From Symbiodinium natans (lineage: Eukaryota > Sar > Dinophyceae > Suessiales > Symbiodiniaceae), in contig CAJNDS010002668.1 of NCBI GenBank assembly GCA_905221605.1, forward strand, positions 250,001 through 314,000: a stretch of DNA of 64,000 nucleotides. Reading direction: 5' to 3'. Each line of letters starts with the position of its first letter. The first letter of the stretch is position 1. Position numbers and translations under genes: made by a program. The notes beneath the pieces were generated by a model. It ran no database searches. It was not told the DNA's origin and was given only the letters and a program-made list of their open reading frames with translations. This document shows positions 40,642-49,563 of the stretch, piece by piece.

Positions 40642-40920
40642 AGGGTTCAGGGTTTTTTTGCGTTGAGTTTTTTGGGGGTTTAGGGTTTCGGATATTGGGG
40701 TAGTTTAGGGTTCAGGGGTTTTTGGGGTTAGGGTTTAGGACGTTGGCGTTTAGGGTTCCCCAAACCCTACTTGGAGATTCGGGGTTGTCACAAATGGGGG
40801 TTAGAAGTGCGGTTAAGTATTCTGTAAGCTTATATTTGGTTATTGCATGTATCTGGTTAAAACCTTATTTGAGGTACTTCTTGCGCTAGTTATACCCTAA
40901 GTAGACGATCGACCCTATGA

Positions 40921-41169
40921 ATGTCATATGACGGTCCTTCGTTTGGCGAACAGGAGCGAATGTTTGTACCCAGTATGGCCCCGTTTCTACTGAGGCGTGT
41001 CGTTCGTTCGGTTCGCTGCGTAGCTCCACTGCCCACGGGTAATGCGGGACTTTATCGACCTGGCAATTACAATTTTCTGGCACTTGGCGCTCGTCCGTGT
41101 CAGAACCCTAAACCCTATACCCCAAACCTTTCTTTCCAGCACCCTGAGGTGGGGACACGCATGCAGTAA
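40921..41169 (+). CDS. Candidate coding segment, 82 codons
   Basis: A frame from an ATG-like start includes FGEQERMFVPSMAPFLLRRV and GLYRPGNYNFLALGARPCQN. The overlapping minus-strand frames look weaker. Confidence 0.3.
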   Translation: MSYDGPSFGEQERMFVPSMAPFLLRRVVRSVRCVAPLPTGNAGLYRPGNYNFLALGARPCQNPKPYTPNLSFQHPEVGTRMQ

Positions 41170-41756
41170 TGGGAACCTGCCTCGGACACACTTTACGGGA
41201 GCAGCACACACTATTAAGGGCCCCTTTATCATACTAACCGGGGTTTAGGGTTTAGGGTTTAGGGTTGTTCAGGGACTTGCAGCCTAAGTTATGACACTTA
41301 TAACCCAGTCTCTGGCCCTCCCAGCTCTACTGATAACTAGGCGTTTCGGGGCCCCTGGTTTAGGGTTTAGGGTTTAGGGTTTAGGGTTTACCTTGTACCT
41401 TAGAAAGGGGGGATATTTCCCAATCATTGAGGTACAGATTACCCTTATTAAAAGGGTACAAAGGTGGTACAAAGGTTACCCTTAGGTAGACTTCTGTCAC
41501 CCTGAACCCTTGAGCTGCTTCTCATATTATAGGGGGTTTACGAAGATAGGGCACCCCGAATGTAGAGCTCAAGATAGTAGGATCTCCTTTTAATAAGGAA
41601 CCCAATAAGGTACCCCTAACATCGCAAACCGACCCTAAACCCTAAACCCTAAACCCTCAACCCTAAACCCTAAACCCTAAACCCTAAACCCTAAACCCTG
41701 AACCCTGAACCCTGAACCCTAAACCCTAACCCCCCCCCCCCCCCCCCCAAAAGAAG

Positions 41757-41857
41757 GCACGGTGTGCCCATCATGCCCGAAATCACGGATGGCCGCATCA
41801 CCTTGGTCGTGCTCCTGGGCTGCAGGACGGCTGGCGCCAGGTTCTTGCCAGTTTAGG
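41757..41857 (+). CDS. Candidate exon
   Basis: Directly after a poly-C tract the frame reads PIMPEITDGRITLVVLLGCR then TAGARFLPV and stops in telomere-like repeats. Confidence 0.45.
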
Positions 41858-42257
41858 GTTTAGGGTTTAGGGTTTAGGGTTTAATTAGGGTTTAGGGTGT
41901 GGGGGCTTAGGTAAAGGTTCCCTGAATACACCCACAGTGTAAACTCGAAAGCGGGCCCCCTGTGCACTTGTGCTGTATGCTGCTGGGGAACCTGGGGCAA
42001 ATTCACGTAGCGTGCTGTGGACTGCTTTTGGCTTGTGGCGTTGCTTAGGGTGGTTCAAGGGGGGTGTGTAAGCCAAGGTTCCCTAATACCCCCACTACAT
42101 TCCTTTTTATGGCTCCCAAGCTTCTCTAAGGCCCCCTAGGTACCGCACCTACCCCCCCCCCCCCCCCCCCGAACTTTAGGGTTTAGGGAACCCCCTAACT
42201 TAAGAACCCTGTTGTGATGCCATTGGCAGCTGTTCCATGGGCCTCTTCGAAAGTACT

Positions 42258-42394
42258 TACTACTGTTTGCTTATGAACCCCCCCAAACAATATCAATAAC
42301 TTCTATATTGCTCTTCTACGGAAGAATATATGTATATATATATATATAAATATGTATGTGTGTATATGTGTTTTTGCGGGGTGGTTCTTAAGCG
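42258..42394. mobile_element. TIR element family D with (TA)n loop
   Basis: Left arm TACTGTTTGCTTATGAACC, right arm GTGGTTCTTAAGCG, with a (TA)n microsatellite in the loop. Confidence 0.5.
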
Positions 42395-42399
42395 TCAAG

Positions 42400-42661
42400 C
42401 CTTTTCAGTATGCAATGTCCACCAGCTCTGGACTCAGCTTTCGGGATGTTCCCCTTTATACTCACAGCCCTCAATAGGCTTAGGGTTTAGGGTTTAGGGT
42501 TTATAGGAGGCACTAGAATCCCTATTAAGGACTGTTAGTATAGGGGCGAACATCCCAACTCAGGTTCTTCTACCCCGACAAGATGCAGAAGAAGGGCATG
42601 TGGCAGACCATCACCGATCCGGACCCCAGTTGTGAAAGCCCTGAATCCTTGAAACCCTAGA
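42400..42661 (+). CDS. Candidate gene fragment split by a family A element
   Basis: After TTTTCAG the left part reads AMSTSSGL up to ACTCAGCTT (42432-42440). The right part (from 42564) reads RFFYPDKMQKKGMWQTITDP then DPSCESPESLKP and TAG. Keeping one copy of the nine-base duplication joins them in frame as SGLRFFYPDK. The right part is among the most protein-like sequences in the window; no family recognised. Confidence 0.5.
42441..42557. mobile_element. TIR element family A, copy 6, carrying a telomeric insert
   Basis: Ends TCGGGATGTTCCCC and GGCGAACATCCCA; flanks ACTCAGCTT and ACTCAGGTT (8 of 9 match). Inside, 42479-42505 is a short (TTTAGGG)n array flanked by ATAGG. Confidence 0.75.
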
Positions 42662-42837
42662 ACCCTAAAACCCAAAACCCTAAAACCCCAAATCCTCAAC
42701 CCCAAACGCCAAAGCCATGGATTCATGTTGGGCCTTCGGTTCGCGAGCGAAAGATGGTTTCAAGTTTTAAGGATCAGATCTTCATGGTTCCAGCGCTCGG
42801 GCAATGGGAGTTTAGGGTTTAGGATTTAGGAATGAGA

Positions 42838-42962
42838 CTACCCAGACCCCTCAAGGGGGATCCAAAAGTAGAGCCCCCAAATAGTTCCCTGTAGCTACCA
42901 GTGGGTCTTCCTTAGGAATTTCTAAAGGACTACTTTTTGGATCCTTTCAGGAGTTTGGGTAG
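42838..42962. mobile_element. TIR element family J, copy 2
   Basis: CTACCCAGACCCCTC and its inverse GAGTTTGGGTAG bracket paired arms GGATCCAAAAGTAG / CTACTTTTTGGATCC. This copy lacks the telomeric insert found in copy 1. Confidence 0.65.
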
Positions 42963-43298
42963 GAGTGCAGGGTTTTAGTGTTTAGAGCTTCGTTTTCTTC
43001 CCTCTAGCAGGTGAGGCGGTGTGGCGCCCTCTTTACATCGTTGCCTGCACGAGCAGCAGTTCGGCATAGGGATCTCGACATCTCGACTTGCGCGCTGTTC
43101 TTCCTGGTGAACCTTGAACTCAGCCAACCTAGCTTAGCCCTTTCACGTCCAGGCAGAGACCCTTGGATGAAGGTGACCCTAAACACCTAAACCCCTAAAC
43201 GAAACCCCGAATCCCTATAAACCCTATAAACCCTTAACCCACCAGCAACCCGGCAACACATGGAGTTTGCAGGGTCGTGTGAATGTTGTCTGAACATG

Positions 43299-43460
43299 CA
43301 CTCGTAATGGCTGCAGTCCTTTTCAAGTCTCACACTTCACACTGGCTGCTGAAAACCTTGCGGCCATGAATGAACAGAAACACTCCTCCTATGTCCCTAA
43401 GCCTGGCCACAAGAGTCACCAGCCACACAATCATCAAAGTGTCAACCCTTCTTGGTAGCC
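43299..43460 (+). CDS. Candidate coding segment, 54 codons, His/Lys-rich
   Basis: The frame reads QVSHFTLAAENLAAMNEQKH then SYVPKPGHKSHQPHNHQSV and a stop created inside the left end of a family B-type element at 43451. The stop may therefore be insertion-derived. Confidence 0.4.
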
Positions 43461-43552
43461 CAGCGGTACCCGTTTCCCTTTTTGGTGGTTCAAGGTCCCC
43501 TTATAAAGTAGCCAACCCCAAAAAAGGGTGCCCTTACTAGAGTATGGTTGCC
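43451..43552. mobile_element. TIR element family B-prime, copy 1, right end lost
   Basis: Left end CTTGGTAGCCCAG and core GTAGCCAACC...AAAAAGGGTGCCC; the right end runs into (CCCTATAAA)n at 43569. Confidence 0.55.
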
Positions 43553-43568
43553 GAACCCTAAACCCTAA

Positions 43569-43665
43569 ACCCTTTAAACCCTATAAACCCTCTAAACCCT
43601 ATAAACCCTATAAACCCTATAAACCCTATAAACCCCATAAACCCTATAAACCCTATAAACCCCTA
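43569..43665. repeat. Variant telomere-like array (CCCTATAAA)n
   Basis: Ten or so nine-base units, the inverse of TTTATAGGG. Confidence 0.9.
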
Positions 43666-43674
43666 AACCCCTAA

Positions 43675-44042
43675 GGGTTCCCAAGCCTTCCACGTAGCCT
43701 GAGCCGACTCCCCGAGTCAGAGTTCGGCCGCCGGCACCCGTTCGCCATGGCGAGTGGCTTGGAGATTTGCCTCGGAGCCAGTGGCTAGGATAGGCCCTTA
43801 TTCCTTTTTTTTAATTAAGGCTTTAGATTCCCTTAGATAAGCCCCCTTTTAAGCCAAAACGTGCACCTCTTTTTTTTTTTTCTCCTAGGTTCCTCTTGAA
43901 GTCTAGGTGGCGATCCGAGTCCAGGGCCATCCGAGCATTCCCAGGGCTCGGGGAGTCCGGACCCACTCCTGGAGAGTTGCATCGTGACCCTTGGGGCGGA
44001 TCAAAGGAACCATGCAAAGGTGTTGGGTTCATGTACCCTAAA
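43675..44042 (+). CDS. Candidate gene fragment with an introner-like GT-AG intron
   Basis: Exon 1 (43675-43780) reads SLSRLPESEFGRRHPFAMAS then GLEICLGA; exon 2 (43907 on) continues as GDPSPGPSEHSQGSGSPDPL then LESCIVTLGADQRNHAKVLG until telomere-like text. The 126-base gap begins GTGGCTAGG and ends GTCTAG, so it is a textbook GT-AG intron, and it is exactly one TIR element plus one copy of its GTGG target duplication. The joined frame is about 80 codons. There is an ATG at 43747; upstream the frame is open to a TAA at 43672. Function unknown. Confidence 0.55.
43785..43906. mobile_element. TIR element family B, copy 7, forming an intron
   Basis: Ends CTAGGATAGGCCC and GGTTCCTCTTGAAGTCTAG, target duplication GTGG at 43781-43784 and 43907-43910. 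Core arms match other family B copies. Confidence 0.75.
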
Positions 44043-44159
44043 CCCTAAACCCTAAACCCTAAACCCTAAACCCTAAACCCTAAACCCTACTATAGTAGTA
44101 CATAGGATATATGAATCCCCCCCCCATGTTTAGGGTTCTCCTTTGGTCCCCTTTACAAG

Positions 44160-44283
44160 GATCCTGGCCAGCATGCGAGCCGCTTCACCCAACATCTTGC
44201 GAGGGATCCGCGTGCACCGGGTCTTACAAGACACTGGGGGAGACTTGGAAAGACTTTCCTTATTTGGTGCCTTAGTTTCTTAG
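44160..44283 (+). CDS. Candidate coding segment, 40 codons
   Basis: The frame reads MRAASPNILRGIRVHRVLQD then TGGDLERLSLFGALVS and TAG; ATG at 44172 or near it. No family recognised. Confidence 0.4.
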
Positions 44284-44380
44284 CTAGGGTCCTTTGACAA
44301 AATAATATTTGGGTACCTGAATTACCAAGAAGCAGCTAAGAATGATAACTTTCGCTAGGGTTCCAAGCTCAGTGTAGGAC

Positions 44381-44503
44381 ATGCCACGCAAGTGTGCACA
44401 TCACGAGCCCTCAGCGCTGTATGGTCTCAGCGAGGTGGCGGCGGGAATTGGGGGCCAAAGGGTTCAGGGCGCAGATCCCATTGTCCCTTTGTTTAGAGTC
44501 TAG
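44381..44503 (+). CDS. Candidate small ORF with ATG, 40 codons
   Basis: From an ATG the frame reads PRKCAHHEPSALYGLSEVAA then GIGGQRVQGADPIVPLFRV and TAG. Confidence 0.35.
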   Translation: MPRKCAHHEPSALYGLSEVAAGIGGQRVQGADPIVPLFRV

Positions 44504-44630
44504 TTTCCTTAAGAAAATATGTTTCATTCTTTGTTGATACAACACCTGTAAAGGATTGTCAAACATATCGGTTTCTTTAACGGTAACCCTGAACCCTAAA
44601 CCCTAAAACCCGTGTTTTCGGAAGCCCCAG

Positions 44631-47464
44631 GTCACACCTGAGCTGGATGAGTTTTGGTCGCACAGCTGGAAAACTGGGCCTGTGCTGAAGTATCTCAACG
44701 TTCTCTTCCTGAACCTTGGGGGCTGGGTAGGTAACCTTTAGCCTTTTTTGGGTTATATAGAGTCCTAGTATCTTTAAAAGGCTAGCCTTCTTTTTTTGGC
44801 TAGGGTATTCAGACCCTAAGGAACAGCGGTCTCCCGGCGTTTGTGCTGGGCACACTCTGTGCCCTTCTGGCCTTTGCCCTCCTGCTCGCAGGGGTGATAC
44901 CTGTACAGGGCGACACAACCGTGCGGCTACAACTCCAATTAACAGCAGCTCTTGTTGGTTTGTGGTTCAAGGTATAACTAGGGTTTAGGGTTTAGGGTTT
45001 AGGGGTTCGAAAGAAGAAAACCAATAGACATTGTGAAGCAGAATGCGCGCCGGGGGGGGGGGGGGGTTTAGGGTTTAGGGTTTAGGGTTTAGGGTTTAGG
45101 GTTTAGGGTTTAGGGTTTAGGGAGCATCCTAAAAGTGTGTGTTTTTGACATACGGTTCCATACAAATCTTGGTGGGTGTAACAACGGGCTTTCCTTTATG
45201 GGATGCTGGTAAACCCCAATGAGCCCCAAACCCTAAGCCAGTCAGCTCCGCCAAAAAAGAAGCCTAAACCCGAAACCCTAAGCCCTAACCCCTAAGCCCT
45301 AACCCCTAAACCCTAAACCCTAACGATTAAACCCTAACGATCTTACAGGTGGTGCACTGCCTCTGGCATCCTGGGCTACTACTTGACATTGCTGCTTTGG
45401 CGGTCCAGGCCTTCGCTCGGGGATTTAGGGTTTAGGCTTAGGGTTTAGGGTTCAGGGTTTAGGGTTTAGGGTTTGGGGTTTGGGGTTTAGGGTTCAGGCG
45501 AGGACCTTCTGCAAGCCTGCTGCAAAAGGGTTCAGGGTTTAGGGGTAGGGGCTTAAGGTTTAGCCCTCCGCCTTTCCCCGCACGGTGACATGGCTGTGCT
45601 TGTGGGGTGAGGTCTAGGGTTTGGGGCTTAGGGTTCGTCGGCACAGAAAGTGGCTGGGGACCGGCACAGAATTTGTTGTCTGCACGTCACCTCATACATT
45701 CTCATATGGTGAGGCCCCGTAGTTGAGCTTGTCGAAATGTGCGCTGCTTTTGAATTTCATTCCAACCCTAAGCCCTAAAACCTTCTAGCCCTAAACGCGA
45801 AGCCTTTGAGAAGCCCGCCACTGTGTTGGCGAGGAAGCTGGTTTTTCTGGACATTGCCTGCATTCACCAGACGGACGACACCCTGAAATCGATGAGTCTG
45901 ATCAGCACCCCTGGGCATATGGTTGAGGCTTAGAGGGTTCGGGGTTGAGGAGGCCTTTTCCAGGCAACACGTGAACTAGCTAGATGTTTCTTGTTGAACA
46001 TAGACAGCTACTGGTCGTAAACCTCGCCTGGCCCTGTCCCTCGCGAAATCCCAGGCGTTGGCGCGTTCTTGAAGAATTCCAAGTCGCTGCTGATCCTCTG
46101 GGATTCGACGTTCGTGCCGCTAGGCTGCAGAGTTTGGTATTTGTTTCTTAAGCAATCTCCGCGAAGCTATTTTTCACCGGTTTTGTCTTTGAGCTGCCTT
46201 CTGGACATCTTGGTAGCCCAGTAGTACCCTTTCCCTTTTTTGGGTTCAGGGTTCCCTGATTCAAGTAGCCAACCCAGAAAGGGGTGCCCTCATTCTAACC
46301 CTAAACCCTGAACCCTGAACCCTGAACCCTAAACCCTAAACCCTAAACCCTAAACCCTAAACTTACTGGGCTACCATGGACATCCCAGGACGAGATTGTG
46401 GTGCATGTTCGAGGTGGCCGGCTTTCTGCACAGCAAAGGGCATGGCAAGGACCTGCCCCTTGTGATTCTTGGTAGCCCAGGGGTTTAGGGTTTAGGGTTT
46501 AGGGTTTAGGGTTTAGGGTTTAGGGTTTAGGGTTTAGGGTTTAGGGTTTAGGGGTAGCCCAGTGGTACTCTTTACCCTTGTTTTTTTTGTTGCTTTGGGT
46601 TCCCTTATGAAGTCACCAACCAAAAAAGGGTGCCCTTATTACTGGTACAATATGGTTACTGGGCTACCAAGGATTTGCCCAGTTTTCACGGGTCCTGTGC
46701 TTGTGCTGGCCCACCTGAGTCTCAGCGCGCTCCTCATGCTCTTCTTGTGGCTGCACAGTGCCAGGGTTCTGCTACTCTTTCCATGGGGCGGGCTCTTCAT
46801 CTGCACCATGCTGTTCCCATCCTTGATGCTTGTGGCTTATGTGGTACTTGCACACTGCCGCAGTATCGACGTGATGCAGATACAGGTCGGCGACTTCACT
46901 GTTGAGCAGTCCTTGAGTGATTGCTGTTCTCGGGACCACGTGAGCGTCAAGGGTGGGCCAATGGCCTGCGACCGCGTTATTCTCATACGTTGCATCGAAG
47001 CGTGGTTCGGGTCTGTGGATGCTTTCGAGTCCCTGGTCAGAACAGAGGTGCTGAACATGTTGGTGCACCAGCTGTCTTACCATGTCTTTACTTACTGGCG
47101 CATTGTGCAAGCGTCATGCCCCGTGTTGTGGGCCGTGCTCGACCTCATGCACATGAACTACCCAGATAGGATCAGGGGACTGGTGCAATTGCTATGTGCG
47201 GCTGTATCGTATTGTCTCTTGCTTTTGCCCAGCTTGGCATTGATTCTGATCCGCCTGGCCTACAGAATGCGCCGCCTCGGGAATAGCTTGGGCACGCGGC
47301 TGCTGATCTCTGTGGGACTCGTAGCTTCAGCATCGCTGATGTTTGGGAGCTTCTTTGTCTTTGACAGGCAAGCAGCAGCTGTTGCGAGGTACCTGTTCGA
47401 TGGGAATGATTTGCCTGGGTACTTGGCGGTTTTGGCAATCACCAGTGCCTTGGGGACTAAATGA
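44631..47464 (+). CDS. Multi-exon multipass membrane protein with TIR-like segment (partial)
   Basis: Exons: 44631-44710 (after GCCCCAG; ELDEFWSHSWKTGPVLKYLN), 44821-44971 (SGLPAFVLGTLCALLAFALL; donor GTATAA), possibly 45349-45408, 45799 or later-45895 (KLVFLDIACIHQTDD; donor GTCTGA), 46055-46115 (GAFLKNSKSLLILWDSTFV; GC donor), 46389-46463 (TRLWCMFEVAGFLHSKGHGK) and 46672-47464 (CPVFTGPVLVLAHLSLSALL to TGA). All junction phases agree except around the uncertain third exon. About seven hydrophobic segments are visible: two in exon 2 and five in the last exon. The run FLDxACIHQTD ... SxSLLILWxSTF ... RLWCxFE resembles the strand-and-helix pattern of TIR-type domains and is one I associate with large families of uncharacterised dinoflagellate membrane proteins; that link is from memory. 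The true N-terminus is not seen. Two introns (44711-44820 and 46464-46671) are TIR elements plus one target duplication, both beginning GA and ending AG. Confidence 0.6.
44715..44820. mobile_element. TIR element family H, copy 4, forming a GA-AG intron
   Basis: Ends CTTGGGGGCTGGGTAGG and GGGTATTCAGACCCTAAG; target duplication GAAC at 44711-44714 and 44821-44824. Removing GAAC plus the element joins CT to GAACAGC and restores LFLNSGLPAF. Confidence 0.8.
45064..45121. repeat. Canonical telomere-like array after a poly-G tract
   Basis: Eight TTTAGGG units follow a 15-base G run. Poly-G or poly-C next to telomere-like arrays recurs at 4020, 4806 and 41731. Confidence 0.9.
46209..46376. mobile_element. 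TIR element family B-prime, copy 2, carrying telomeric repeats
   Basis: Left end CTTGGTAGCCCAG, right end CTGGGCTACCA, target duplication TGGACAT at 46202-46208 and 46377-46383. Inside, 46299-46365 is telomere-like ((CCCTAAA) with a few CCCTGAA). It lies within the larger GC-AG intron 46116-46388. Confidence 0.75.
46468..46671. mobile_element. TIR element family B-prime, copy 3, forming a GA-AG intron, with nested telomeric array
   Basis: Ends CTTGGTAGCCCAG and CTGGGCTACCAAG; target duplication GATT at 46464-46467 and 46672-46675. A (TTTAGGG)n array at 46481-46552 splits the left end and is itself flanked by GGTAGCCCAG at 46471-46480 and 46553-46562. Confidence 0.8.
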
Positions 47465-47573
47465 AACCTAAAATTGAGATCATACACCCTGCAATTACTA
47501 CTATGATCCCTGTCAAGGTAGATGAACCCTGAACCCCAAACCCTAAACCCCCTTAGTGTCCAGTTGGTCCCTC

Positions 47574-47681
47574 AGGTGCTGCCACCTTCGCGTTGAGAAG
47601 GCGGACCTCAAGCTGGCTGCCGTGAAAAGACTCCTGGGGAAGATAGGTTCCTGGTCTCCCACCCTCCTCAAAGTTTCTTGA
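47574..47681 (+). CDS. Candidate terminal exon, helical
   Basis: After GTCCCTCAG the frame reads RVEKADLKLAAVKRLLGKIG then SWSPTLLKVS and TGA. Strong amphipathic character. Confidence 0.45.
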   Translation, partial: RCCHLRVEKADLKLAAVKRLLGKIGSWSPTLLKVS

Positions 47682-47760
47682 GATCCTAGTTCGGGTTTTA
47701 GGGTCCAGGGTCCAGGGCTTAGGGTTGAGGGTTGAGGGTGGAGGGTCCAAAACCCTAGAC

Positions 47761-47871
47761 CTACAAAGAGGGGCCCCCCCTAGTTGTAAGTAGAGTTCTA
47801 AGTGCCCTAAACTAGGTCATAGGAATCCTACAAAGTCACTTAACTATAGTTAGCATGGTCCCTCCATTGTA
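47761..47871. mobile_element. TIR element family C, copy 5
   Basis: CTACAAAGAGGGGCCCCCCC on the left; core GTAAGTAGAGTTCTAAG and ACTATAGTTAGCATGG; right end CCCTCCATTGTA. Confidence 0.55.
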
Positions 47872-48070
47872 AACCCTCAACCCTGGACTTTGAGGCGTTC
47901 CCACTGCGGTCGATTGAGAAGTGGCCGTGTGAGCATATGAGTTTTGTTTAGGGTTCTTCCTGGTCCCTCGAATAGTCCCTGCGGAGTGTGGCCCTGGTGG
48001 GTCAGCCAGGTGGGTGGCAACAAAACCCTAAACCCTAGCCCTAAACCCTAAACCCTAAACCCCAAACCCG

Positions 48071-48220
48071 ATGAGTGTAGTGATGAGTACGACTTGTGCA
48101 ACAAACCGGTTGTACGCTGGTCCTTGTCTGGGCTGTGTTGAGTGGCTACTGACTTGTTTTATCTTTTCAGTTGGTTATGCTTTGTTTGGGTTCTTTCGCC
48201 GCCTTACTGAGCTGAGATGA
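48071..48220 (+). CDS. Small ORF with ATG and one hydrophobic segment
   Basis: A 49-codon frame from ATG to TGA contains CLGCVEWLLTCFIFSVGYAL followed by FGFFRRLTELR, a possible single membrane helix with a positive tail. An acceptor-like TTATCTTTTCAG inside (48161-48170) means it could instead be intron plus exon. Confidence 0.4.
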   Translation: MSVVMSTTCATNRLYAGPCLGCVEWLLTCFIFSVGYALFGFFRRLTELR

Positions 48221-48382
48221 GGGCCCGACTCCTACCAGACATATGTCGCCAGTTCCCTGCAGCGTGTCCGAGAGGTCAGCTAAGCGGGTGGCAAAAATAG
48301 CCCTAAACCCTAAACCCTAAACCCTAAACCCTAAACCCTAAACCCTAAACCCTAAACCCTAAACCCTCCTTTCTTTCACAGG

Positions 48383-48448
48383 AGACTATGGAGTCCAGCC
48401 GGCCACTGGGAAAGATGCTGAGCAACCACTCCCTGAGCCACTGAGACG
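48383..48448 (+). CDS. Candidate terminal exon
   Basis: CCTTTCTTTCACAG is one of the best acceptors in the window; one frame reads ESSRPLGKMLSNHSLSH and TGA, another reads GVQPATGKDAEQPLPEPLRR and stays open. Confidence 0.4.
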
Positions 48449-48723
48449 GAAGCCAGAAAAGGGTTTCAGGTTTAGAAAAGGTGCCTTTAGGGTTTAGGGT
48501 TTGGGGTTTAGGGTTTAGGGTTTAGGGTTTAGGGTGTGCCCTAAGGGTCCATGTACCTAAATTAGGAACACTTGGCCCTCAAAGTACTTCCTATATAGGG
48601 ACCTTTGGGCCCAGTGTTTTGTGATGGGGTTAAGGAGAAGGCTGGGCCATAGGGTTGGGAGTCTTGGAAGGTAGCAGGTCTCGGAGTTCGGGCAGTTTAG
48701 AGTTCATTGCTGTATGCGTCTAG

Positions 48724-48812
48724 GCATAGCATGCAGCGCAGCTGCCAAGCACGACGGCGGCAACTTCCACCAGTGTGAGCGTAAATTCCCTGAGCCCCAC
48801 AAAATGCCCTAA
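48724..48812 (+). CDS. Candidate terminal exon
   Basis: The frame reads ACSAAAKHDGGNFHQCERKF then PEPHKMP and TAA. Confidence 0.4.
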
Positions 48813-49380
48813 TAAGCTCCTGTGTCGCCTTGCATGAGAGGGCTGCTCTGAAGGTGGCCAGTGCGGACTGAGGGCTGTGATTCTGGGACTCGGAGACCTA
48901 AACCCTGAACCCTAAAGCGCAGAGAGAGGGAGGGAGAGAGAGAGAGAGAGCTCTGAAAAGGGTTTGGGTGGCCTTGGGCTTTGGATGTCGACGTCGTTCA
49001 GGATCATCCTACATTCCTACATGCACATGATCTATATTATTTACATATCTATGTGCACACATATTTTGTATGTGCTCATCTTTGCACACACACACGCACA
49101 CAGACACTCACACGCACATTCTTACATAGGCGGCATACAGCCCAGCTAGATAGACTGTAGACACCCGAGATATACCGAAAAGTCATGAGGCCTTCAGTCG
49201 GACCGTGCGAGTCTGGAGGTGAGCTACGACAAGGACGTATGAGGGGCATGTCTTTTTGAAGTCCTCGGGGCTCATAGCTAGGACTTAGTTTAGGGTCTAG
49301 GGTTTAGGGTTTAGGGCAGTTTAGGGTTTAGGGTTTAGGGAGTTTGGGGTGCTCAACGCAATAGACCCCAAGCCCGGTTC

Positions 49381-49563
49381 TTGAACCCTGAGGAGTTGGA
49401 CCCTCCAACTCACAAGGTTCGGCGCGACTTGTTGCTTCCTAAGGAGATCACAAGGCCCTTGAGGGCTTTTCTTCTCCTAAACCCTAAACCCTCTTCCCTG
49501 CTGAGTGGTTCGTCCAGCTATGCGGGCGCCACGAAAAAACCTCTGGACCAGGAACTCTTAGCC
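49381..49563 (+). CDS. Host reading frame, left part, split by the RT element
   Basis: The frame reads ELDPPTHKVRRDLLLPKEIT and LLSGSSSYAGATKKPLDQEL, ending at CCAGGAACTCTTAGCC, the left copy of the 16-bp target duplication. A short telomere-like stretch at 49478-49492 is read in frame as LNPKP. Continues at 51630. Confidence 0.45.
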
